43,284 nt of DNA from Candidatus Kuenenia stuttgartensis (GTDB lineage: Bacteria > Planctomycetota > Planctomycetia > Gemmatales > Gemmataceae). Below the pieces are notes generated by a model. The model did no database searches. It saw nothing but the letters and a program-made list of their open reading frames with translations, and had not been told where the DNA came from. Positions 34,255 to 41,311 of the stretch are shown here, one piece after another; the first letter of the stretch is position 1; every line of letters starts with the position of its first letter. The translations under genes and the position numbers were made by a program. The stretch covers positions 1 to 43,284 of the forward strand of contig CAMCLK010000041.1 of NCBI GenBank assembly GCA_945875585.1. The letters run 5' to 3'.

Positions 34255-35406
34255 ATGTCTGTTGTTGTGGTAGAGGCTTTGCGCACACCAGTTGTGCGCG
34301 CTTGTCCGAGCACAGGCCCTTTCCGTGCCTTGCGTTCCGATTTCCTGTCTGGCCATATTATTTCAGCATTGCGCCAACGGTTGCCTGCCGGGCATTCCGG
34401 TCCAGATGCCGTGGTCTGGGGCTGTGCAAGGCAGCACGCTGAACAAGGTTACAATATTGCCCGTCAGGCACTGCTAGAGGGTGGACTTTCGCCAGATATT
34501 CCTGCTTTTTCCGTGAATCGCAACTGCGCTTCCGGCCTCGACGCGATCATTCTTGCCGCATCCCGAATTAATGGCGGTTACGACCATGCCATTTGTGCCG
34601 GCGGAGTTGAGCACATGGACCATCTGCCCATGGGTGTTCATGATGCCGGACCGGAATATCAGCGGATTTACGGAAAAGAATCCCTGTGCATGATCCGGTG
34701 CGCGGAGCATTTGGCGGAAAAGTACAAAATTGATAGGACCAGGCAAGACGCTTACGCGCACCGTAGCCACGGGAGGGCTATTGCCGCCTTGGATCGCGGG
34801 GATTTTTGGTCGGAAACGGTTAGTACTAGGGGGCTCGATCCACAGGGACAACCAATACAGGTTATTGCCGACCTCACGGCGAGGCGAGATAGCAAGCTTG
34901 AACGGCTGTCGACTTTGGCGCCAATTTTGTCGGGGAATAAAAGTACCGTGACGGCCGGCAATTGCAGCCAGGTGAATGTGGCGGCAGCAGGCGTGACATT
35001 GATGCGTGAAACAACGGCTATTGAACTGGGGCTGCGCCCCATGGCCAGACTTTTGGCGTCGGCCGATGTAGGCGTACCGCCCATTCAGATGGGTCTTGGC
35101 CCGGTGCCAGCGATTCGCTTGGCGCTTAAGCGCGCCGGGATTTCGATATCAGATATCGATCAGTGGGAAATCAATGAGGCCTTTGCGGCTCAGGTATTGT
35201 CGGTGATTGATCTGCTTGGATTGGATGAAGAATGTGTCAATCCTCGCGGGGGCGCCATATCGCTGGGGCATCCACTCGGGGCCACGGGTGCCCGTCTGGT
35301 TGTCAGCTTATGCCACGCCATGGCGCGTGGTGAAGTGCAGCGGGGTGTCGTGGCATTGTGTGTGGGAGGCGGGCAAGGGGTGGCCGCGGTCTTTGAGCGT
35401 GTTTGA
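34255..35406 (+). CDS. Acetyl-CoA acetyltransferase (thiolase) family protein
   Basis: A 383-residue thiolase. The acyl-accepting Cys is C91 in NRNCASGLDAI; the other active-site elements are GHPLGATGAR and CVGGGQGVA with the second Cys, plus WEINEAFAAQVL. Whether it is biosynthetic (acetoacetyl-CoA forming) or degradative is not decided by these motifs; no beta-oxidation partner genes are adjacent. The ATG at 34255 has only a weak ribosome site; a longer frame to 34210 overlaps the kinase-like gene. Twenty bases separate it from that gene, so the two are probably co-transcribed. It converges on the LON-domain gene. Confidence 0.88.
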   Translation: MSVVVVEALRTPVVRACPSTGPFRALRSDFLSGHIISALRQRLPAGHSGPDAVVWGCARQHAEQGYNIARQALLEGGLSPDIPAFSVNRNCASGLDAIILAASRINGGYDHAICAGGVEHMDHLPMGVHDAGPEYQRIYGKESLCMIRCAEHLAEKYKIDRTRQDAYAHRSHGRAIAALDRGDFWSETVSTRGLDPQGQPIQVIADLTARRDSKLERLSTLAPILSGNKSTVTAGNCSQVNVAAAGVTLMRETTAIELGLRPMARLLASADVGVPPIQMGLGPVPAIRLALKRAGISISDIDQWEINEAFAAQVLSVIDLLGLDEECVNPRGGAISLGHPLGATGARLVVSLCHAMARGEVQRGVVALCVGGGQGVAAVFERV

Positions 35407-35477
35407 TTTGTACAATCTGCTAATTCTGTCGCCACAAACAGATTAATAGCGTCGATCCCATACCTATTGGTAGCTCG

Positions 35478-36209
35478 CTAGTTCAGGCTGAAATCGGGTG
35501 GGAATTTCCGGCGCGGCTTAGGCGAGTCCACAAGTGGCGCGGGATTCTCGCGCAGGCTTGTCAGCAACATTTCTGCGCGGTCTTCAATATCGACCAGCTC
35601 CAGAAGTTCCTGCTTCACCTCAACATCGAGGGGCAGGGCAAATGCAAGAATGTCTGCCAACGTTCCGAGAGGCAGGTCGCTTTTGAAAAGCTTGCGGATT
35701 TGCGTGCGCGCTTCCGGCTGAGAACCGAACCAAGTGTCGATTTGCTGCAAAAGGCTGCCACGCAGGCCCGCCTCGCTGTCTTTGGATGCCGCGGGAATTT
35801 CGTCAAGTAATTCCACCTGAGCCATCCGGTACATCTTACCAGTATTGATTTCTTCAATGACGCGCGCGCGGGCCACGCCGTGTAGCAGTAGGTTGAAGCG
35901 GCCATCGGGCAGCCTTTCCTCGCGAAAGATTCTGCCAACACAGACAACAGGATGGATAGGGGGATGTTGTCCTATCTCCATCAGTTCGTTCTTTTGGCAA
36001 AGAAGCGACATGGCTATCAGCCGGTCGCCGGCCAAGCTATCGCAAACCATCTGGCGGTAGCGGGGCTCAAATATATGCAGGGGTTGAACCACGTGTGGAA
36101 ACAGCACCATGTTGGGCAGCGGAAAGAGGCAAACCTCACCACTGAAATCGACAAGTCCAACGCTTTCCGGATTCATGTCGTAATCCATCACACGGTACGG
36201 TCCATCCAT
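35478..36209 (-). CDS. LON N-terminal (substrate-binding) domain protein
   Basis: A roughly 243-residue protein of the stand-alone LON-domain family, without ATPase or protease parts. The hallmark is FPLPNMVLFPHVVQPLHIFEPRYRQMV, then GRIFREERLPDGRFNLLLHGVARARV and a helical C-terminal half. These proteins are thought to bind peptides or partners; the role is unknown. The start is uncertain: ATG 36209, 36188 and 36176 and TTG 36218 are all in frame and none has a clear ribosome site. The divergent T2SS-F-like gene begins at 36235, so a start at 36176 would leave more room for promoters. Confidence 0.8.
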   Translation of the reverse strand: MDGPYRVMDYDMNPESVGLVDFSGEVCLFPLPNMVLFPHVVQPLHIFEPRYRQMVCDSLAGDRLIAMSLLCQKNELMEIGQHPPIHPVVCVGRIFREERLPDGRFNLLLHGVARARVIEEINTGKMYRMAQVELLDEIPAASKDSEAGLRGSLLQQIDTWFGSQPEARTQIRKLFKSDLPLGTLADILAFALPLDVEVKQELLELVDIEDRAEMLLTSLRENPAPLVDSPKPRRKFPPDFSLN

Positions 36210-36234
36210 TACCTTCAATATATAGGATAGGCGT

Positions 36235-37209
36235 ATGAAACGCGACGCGGATGGATGGAAGCAAAATAGATCGCTCAGACGGCTGGATTTGCTGCCGCTG
36301 GTGCATCCTTTGCGCCTTTACCTCGATGCCGGCATGGGCCTGCCGGAGGCATTGCGGCGGTTGACAACCCGGATTCCCTCGTCTTTGCAGCCGTTCATTC
36401 AGGCACTGGCCGAAGAAACGGCTCGTGGGGAAAGTCTGGCCGATGCCCTCAAACCATGGAAAGGTGCACTGTCTCCGGAAGTTGCGGCTCTGCTTGTTGC
36501 CGGTGAAGTTGCTGGAAGTTTGCCCGAAATCCTTAAGCGGATTGAAATTCACCTTCAGGCAGAGGCCCGATCGAGAAAGCATTTGATTTCCGTTTTGACA
36601 TGGCCAGTGCTGCAGGCGCTTCTTGCCATGGGCTTATTGCTGCTGGTGGGACTCATTCAATCGATGCTGGGGGGGGCGCGTGGCCCCATTGGTTTTGGCT
36701 GGTCGTCTTTCCTGCCTTTTTTTCTGGTTGTAGGGTTAGCGTTGGCTACTGCTTGGAACTACCGCCGTCTGCCGGGAATTGCCACCGCGCTGGTGTACAT
36801 GGCGCGGGCCCGTTTGGGGGGTGTTCTTGGACTTGCTCTCGATTCCGGACTCACCCCCCGCAAGGCGATCGACCTTGCGGCCACTGCCTCAGACCACACA
36901 CCGTGGAATTCTGCATTGCCTGAGGCACGCAAGCGGTTGCGCGATGGAGCAGCCTGGCGGGAGGTTCTTACCGACTGGCCCGATCTGGGCGCCGACTTTC
37001 TGGTCGCTTTGGAAAACGGTGAAATCACCGGTCAATTGCCCGAATGCCTCGCCCGTCAGGCCACCATCGACCGCGGCGAGGGCGAGCGGCTAATGGCTCA
37101 TTCCCTGCAGGTTGTTGCCAGCCTGGCTTGGTTGCTTTCTGCCGGAGCAATTGTCTTTACCATCATCCGGTTTTATATGAGTTATATAAGCCTTTTTGCG
37201 GTAAATTAA
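36235..37209 (+). CDS. Orphan type II secretion/type IV pilus F-like membrane protein
   Basis: A 324-residue protein with the GspF/PilC layout: two copies of the T2SSF cytoplasmic domain (about 20-120 and 190-290), each followed by membrane segments (about 121-143, 157-175 and 295-318). The first domain has LYLDAGMGLPEALRRL, LAEETARGESLADAL and LLVAGEVAGSLPEIL; the second has ALDSGLTPRKAIDLAA and FLVALENGEITGQLPECL. GspF anchors the assembly ATPase and pseudopilins in secretion and pilus machines. No other secretion gene is nearby, so it is an orphan here. The ATG at 36235 follows AGGATAGGCGT. Its stop lies four bases from the stop of the converging GT39 gene. Confidence 0.78.
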   Translation: MKRDADGWKQNRSLRRLDLLPLVHPLRLYLDAGMGLPEALRRLTTRIPSSLQPFIQALAEETARGESLADALKPWKGALSPEVAALLVAGEVAGSLPEILKRIEIHLQAEARSRKHLISVLTWPVLQALLAMGLLLLVGLIQSMLGGARGPIGFGWSSFLPFFLVVGLALATAWNYRRLPGIATALVYMARARLGGVLGLALDSGLTPRKAIDLAATASDHTPWNSALPEARKRLRDGAAWREVLTDWPDLGADFLVALENGEITGQLPECLARQATIDRGEGERLMAHSLQVVASLAWLLSAGAIVFTIIRFYMSYISLFAVN

Positions 37210-37213
37210 GCGT

Positions 37214-38791
37214 CTATGGGCGGTATTCAATAACGGCTGCATCGCACAACCCTAGTGCTGTTTCACCCAAGTATTGATTGGCTTTTTTGCGCCATGCTGA
37301 TGGTAACCAGTTTTGTTCCGGAAGGTCACACGACGCTTCGCTGATAACGCGGCAATTGGCAGGCAATAACTGCTTCAGCCCTTCCAGCGAATGACGATGC
37401 GTGCACAGAACAATCGTTCGTGACCGCGACATCAGATCGGCCCGGAACGCATCGAAGTCCTTGCTGCGAAACGATGGAATATCATTCCGGTTCAATCGCA
37501 ACGATGCTGCATGGCACGGTCTGGGGTAACAGACTACCCGTGTTGTGCCGTTAGCCACCGCATCGTCCACCAGTTTCCATGCGGCGCTGCAGGCGAGGGG
37601 ATCGCGCACCGAGGCATACCATGGCAGGGCAATACCATGTCCGATAAGGCTCAGAGGCAACGCCACAAAAAAAAATAGCCGTACAATGCCCGCAGACAAT
37701 GTGGTTGATTGCGCACCCAGCACCAACGCCAGTGGAGCCAATGAAGGCAATATATAGGTGGGTAATTTGCATCCGCTCAGGCTGAAAAAACCCAAGCACA
37801 CAGCGGCGCACCAGAACCAATACCCCAGCGCGCTTGTGCGAGCCGAGCGATCGCTTTCCCGCGTGGACAATAAAAAAGATCCGGTGAATGGTAGCAACAA
37901 GGAAAGCGGGAACAGCGCCAACAAAACAATAGGCACATAAAAAAACGTGCCGCGCACATGGTCGAACGGTTGCAAAAAACGCAACACATGGTGTTCCCAC
38001 AGGTAATGATGCAGGAATGTGCCATCGCGTAACGCCACGATGACGTGCCACGGCAGAGTGAGACCCACCACCACCGCCCACCAACCAGTCCAGGCGCGCC
38101 ATCCAAATCCTGACTGATTCGACAGCCAACAGTGCAATGACCATGGGACCAGTACCAGAATCAGACAGATGGGCCCCTTGGTCATGATTCCCGCAGCAGC
38201 TGCCATAGCAGCTAATAGCCACCACCCCGTGCGCCACCGTTCCGATTGCGCTGCCAGAAACAGGGTTCCTTGTGCCAAAAGGATCCACAGGCTCAGTAAG
38301 CCGTCCATCAGCAGCAACCGGCCCATTCCGGCTATGCCCGGTGCTATTGCCAGTCCCAAAGCAGCGCGCCATGCGGGTTCCGTGCCCACAGTGGCTTGGC
38401 CAAAACCGTAGGTCAGGAACACAATTGCCAGCATGGCACCGCTGGGCACCAGTCGAGCCAGCCACGGCTCGTGGCCCAAGGCCTGATAGGTGGCTGCGAC
38501 CAGCCAATAAAGCATGGGAGGCTTATCGAAATACGGTTCTCCATCGAGTCGTGGTACAGCCCAATCGTTGGCCGCCATCATTTCACGCGGAATTTGCGCG
38601 TAGCGTGTTTCATCGGGTTCAAATAGAGGCATTCTCAGACCGGGAAGCATACAGGCTATTGAGAGCAGTCCTAGCGCCAGCCAGTGCCAAGCGCGACTCG
38701 AACCGGTTGCAGCAGCCTCACCGGGAAACGCAATGTGCTGGTAGAAAACCCGGCACCAAGCGGTGGCTGTTGGCGTATGTGCTGTATCCAT
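37214..38791 (-). CDS. GT39/ArnT-like glycosyltransferase
   Basis: A 525-residue polytopic membrane protein of the ArnT/PMT superfamily, which uses polyprenyl-phosphate sugars in lipid or protein glycosylation on the outer face of the cytoplasmic membrane. The first extracytoplasmic loop carries FEPDETRYAQIPREMM, with the acidic pair expected for catalysis, then PYFDKPPMLYWLVA. About ten or more hydrophobic helices follow, and a soluble C-terminal domain begins near residue 410. The acceptor is unknown. An ATG at 38791 is chosen because a longer frame to 38821 has no ribosome site; GGGA is 11 bases upstream. It lies 71 bp after the DUF1501 gene on the same strand. Confidence 0.8.
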   Translation of the reverse strand: MDTAHTPTATAWCRVFYQHIAFPGEAAATGSSRAWHWLALGLLSIACMLPGLRMPLFEPDETRYAQIPREMMAANDWAVPRLDGEPYFDKPPMLYWLVAATYQALGHEPWLARLVPSGAMLAIVFLTYGFGQATVGTEPAWRAALGLAIAPGIAGMGRLLLMDGLLSLWILLAQGTLFLAAQSERWRTGWWLLAAMAAAAGIMTKGPICLILVLVPWSLHCWLSNQSGFGWRAWTGWWAVVVGLTLPWHVIVALRDGTFLHHYLWEHHVLRFLQPFDHVRGTFFYVPIVLLALFPLSLLLPFTGSFLLSTRESDRSARTSALGYWFWCAAVCLGFFSLSGCKLPTYILPSLAPLALVLGAQSTTLSAGIVRLFFFVALPLSLIGHGIALPWYASVRDPLACSAAWKLVDDAVANGTTRVVCYPRPCHAASLRLNRNDIPSFRSKDFDAFRADLMSRSRTIVLCTHRHSLEGLKQLLPANCRVISEASCDLPEQNWLPSAWRKKANQYLGETALGLCDAAVIEYRP

Positions 38792-38862
38792 GAAAACGAT
38801 TCCCGGTTGAAGTCGCGCCATGCTGCCATGGCACGCGGCCGGGAATCAACCGAGAGCGCGGA

Positions 38863-40314
38863 TCAGGCCAGCGCATCGGTGAGGATATGTCCGCCTGCCA
38901 CAAGTGGAGCAGGCCGGCCCGTGCGGTCGAGCAAAGTGGTTTCAGGGTCGAAACCCAACAGGTGGTAGATGGTGGCCAGAATGTCTTTGGGCGAAATGGC
39001 ACGTTCCGCCACGGTGCCGCCAATCTTGTCAGACTTGCCAATGACCTTGCCTCGGGCGATGCCGCCCCCGGCCATCACCACGCTGTAAACCTGCGCCCAG
39101 TGATCTCGGCCGCCGCCCGTCACGTTTTGAATGCGCGGTGTGCGGCCATGTTCACTCAAGCAAACCACAAGTGTATCGTCGAGCATGCCGCGGTCGTCCA
39201 GATCAATCAGCAGGCCAGAAAGGGCGTTGTCGAGTCCTGGCAAAAGTTCTTCTTTCATGCGGGGGAAGTGGTCCCAGTGCGTGTCCCATCCGGTTCCTGC
39301 AAGACCATATTCGTCCCAGAAGACCGAGACAAACCGTGAACCGGCTTCCACTAATCGCCGCGCCGCGAGTGCTCCTTGGCCAAACAGCTCCATGCCGTAG
39401 CGTTGGCGCATGCGGTCGGGTTCATGGCGCAGGTCGAGCGCTTCCCGCACCCGTGCAGAACGTAGCAAGTCGAGTGCCGCTGACCGTTGCCGGTCTACGG
39501 CGGCACTGCCGTCAAAAGCTGGCAGTTGAGCTTCGAGTTGCTGTGCCAGACTCATGCGCTGATCGAGCCGGTCGAGCTCCACCATGCTGCCGGTGTCTCC
39601 CAGCGAGAAACGGCAATCAGAGGAAACTCCCCTGTAGAGCTCGAAGTCTTCCCATGTCATTTTTTGCAAGGTTTTCTTCGCTTTAACGGTTCCGTGTCCC
39701 TCAAAGCGCGTCCATATCGGGGCGTGCGCACCCCCCAAAAAGGCAGGATAAGGGCCAGCACGCTGCACCTCTCCCGTGCGCTGCGACGACATCGGAAAAG
39801 GCAGGGCAATGTTATCGGGCGCAGCACCCGGTTTTCTGGTCGACTGGCCGAGAAAATCGACCACACTGCCAATGTACGGCCAATGTTTGCTGTCTCTGGG
39901 GGCCAGTTCCATCGCGACATCGATGGTGGGCGTGCCAGTGGTGGCGAAAGCGACGCCATGAATGGGGTGCTGGTGGGTCACACTCCTGAGCACGGTGACC
40001 TTGTTCATGACCGGGGCGAGGCGCGGAAGCCGGTCGCAGATGGTTAACCCCGGAACCGAAGTAGACGTAAACCCCAGCTCACCGCGGATTTCCAAGGGAG
40101 CGTTGGGCTTGGGGTCGAATGTTTCCAGTTGGCTAGGTGCGCCATACAGGTAGAGCAAGATGCACGATTTGGCTTTGCCTTTGCGCCCCGAGGCTTCAGC
40201 ACGCAACAAATCGGGCAGACCCAGACCGAGAAGGCCTGCTCCGCCGATCTGCATAAAATCGCGCCGGGCCAACTGGGCGCCCGACTGCAATGAAGATCCC
40301 TGTACACGGATCAT
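38863..40314 (-). CDS. Tat-exported DUF1501 protein
   Basis: A 483-residue member of the DUF1501 (sulfatase/alkaline-phosphatase-like fold) family abundant in planctomycetes. The N-terminus has ARRDFMQIGGAGLLGLGLPDLL, a twin-arginine signal. Further markers are SCILLYLYGAPSQLETFDPKPNAP, LRSVTHQHPIHGVAF, GWDTHWDHFP, LVVCLSEHGRTPRIQ and GRDHWAQVYSVVMAGGGI. In many planctomycetes it is paired with a DUF1549/DUF1553 cytochrome protein; none is adjacent here. Biochemical function is not settled. The start ATG at 40314 has no strong ribosome site that I could fix. The gene is followed by the glycosyltransferase. Confidence 0.87.
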   Translation of the reverse strand: MIRVQGSSLQSGAQLARRDFMQIGGAGLLGLGLPDLLRAEASGRKGKAKSCILLYLYGAPSQLETFDPKPNAPLEIRGELGFTSTSVPGLTICDRLPRLAPVMNKVTVLRSVTHQHPIHGVAFATTGTPTIDVAMELAPRDSKHWPYIGSVVDFLGQSTRKPGAAPDNIALPFPMSSQRTGEVQRAGPYPAFLGGAHAPIWTRFEGHGTVKAKKTLQKMTWEDFELYRGVSSDCRFSLGDTGSMVELDRLDQRMSLAQQLEAQLPAFDGSAAVDRQRSAALDLLRSARVREALDLRHEPDRMRQRYGMELFGQGALAARRLVEAGSRFVSVFWDEYGLAGTGWDTHWDHFPRMKEELLPGLDNALSGLLIDLDDRGMLDDTLVVCLSEHGRTPRIQNVTGGGRDHWAQVYSVVMAGGGIARGKVIGKSDKIGGTVAERAISPKDILATIYHLLGFDPETTLLDRTGRPAPLVAGGHILTDALA

Positions 40315-40449
40315 GCTTTGGCTCCGGTGCGAAACCGGTGGGGTGAGGTGAGGTAAGCTTACTCCGCTTTTTTAAGTGAAGCAACTGTGGTAGCGTCGCG
40401 AACGCATGTGACTAATAAGGAGCTGGTTGATTGGCGTTACTATTTCGTG

Positions 40450-40478
40450 AGTTCCCAACGTGAGTTGGGGGGTGAACT
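40450..40478 (-). terminator. Stem-loop just after the sugar-isomerase gene
   Basis: CCCAAC (40454-40459) pairs with GTTGGG (40464-40469), and AGTT (40450-40453) with AACT (40475-40478) around a bulge. It lies nine bases beyond the minus-strand stop. There is no T-run, so terminator activity is uncertain. Confidence 0.35.
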
Positions 40479-40486
40479 GGCAGTTA

Positions 40487-41311
40487 CTAAGTCGCCCTGC
40501 GCGAACTCGCCAACAACCTGGCCAACGACTGCCAGCCCAAATCTGCCACCTGAGCTTGAGGAACCTGCCACAACCGCGGATTGGGAACCTCAAGACTTAC
40601 CGGCCCGCTATACCCCATCTGCCCGATTGTTCCAAGCCAACCGGCCAGCGGCAGTTCACCCTCTCCCGGCAAAATCCTGTCGGTGTCGTCCGCTAATTCC
40701 CGCGTGGTGGCGGCGAGGTCCGATACCTGAACCAAAAAAAGCTTGCTCGGATCTAGTAATTGCAAATCTTCGCTTTTGCTTGGCCCGAGCGCGAAATGCC
40801 ACAGATCCAAGACCACACCCAGATTTGGCTGATCCGCTGCACCCACCACCGCCAACGCCGTCTGCAAATTGTTCACCCATGGAATTCCAGCGCGGAATTC
40901 CAACGCCAACTTCATGCCATAGCCATCGGCCCAGCGAGCTGCTTCCACCAAACGATCCACAGCACCCGGTGCCAGATCGCGCGCTGTGCCGCCTGCCAAC
41001 TCCGGCAGCACGGTCAGCACCGGGCAACCAACAGCCTGGCACAGGTCGAGCCTCCGTAAAAACATTTCCCGGTGCGCAAGCCGTGCTGCAGAGTCTGCAG
41101 ATAGCAACCCACCTTGGTACGAGGCAGCAACCGGCACAATGCCATGGTCTTTCAGAACCCGGGATGCTGTTTCGGGAGATTGGCTCTCCGCGTACTGCTC
41201 CAGCTTCGTCAGCCAGAGCTCCGCCGCCGTGGCTCCAGCGTTCGAGAGTGCGGCCACATCTTCGGCAAAACCTTGCGGACGCAGTGTCGCTTGAGCGAAG
41301 GCAGGAATCAT
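40487..41311 (-). CDS. Xylose-isomerase-like TIM-barrel protein (sugar phosphate isomerase/epimerase)
   Basis: A 274-residue AP-endonuclease-2-type TIM barrel. The metal-site residues expected for the family are E138 (LALEFRAG), D169 and H172 (VLDLWHFALG), D198 (VSDL) and E241 (VSLEVPNP), with DRILPGEGEL completing the pattern. These proteins isomerise or epimerise sugars, or act on inositol and hydroxypyruvate; the substrate here is unknown. Its ATG overlaps the TGA of the molybdopterin oxidoreductase gene by four bases (ATGA), so the two are translated together. A stem-loop lies directly after its stop. Confidence 0.8.
   Translation of the reverse strand: MIPAFAQATLRPQGFAEDVAALSNAGATAAELWLTKLEQYAESQSPETASRVLKDHGIVPVAASYQGGLLSADSAARLAHREMFLRRLDLCQAVGCPVLTVLPELAGGTARDLAPGAVDRLVEAARWADGYGMKLALEFRAGIPWVNNLQTALAVVGAADQPNLGVVLDLWHFALGPSKSEDLQLLDPSKLFLVQVSDLAATTRELADDTDRILPGEGELPLAGWLGTIGQMGYSGPVSLEVPNPRLWQVPQAQVADLGWQSLARLLASSRRAT

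Noticed and set aside
35407..35477. Terminator between thiolase and LON genes
   Set aside because: AATCTG and CAGATT can pair across 19 bases, but the stem is weak and no T-run follows.
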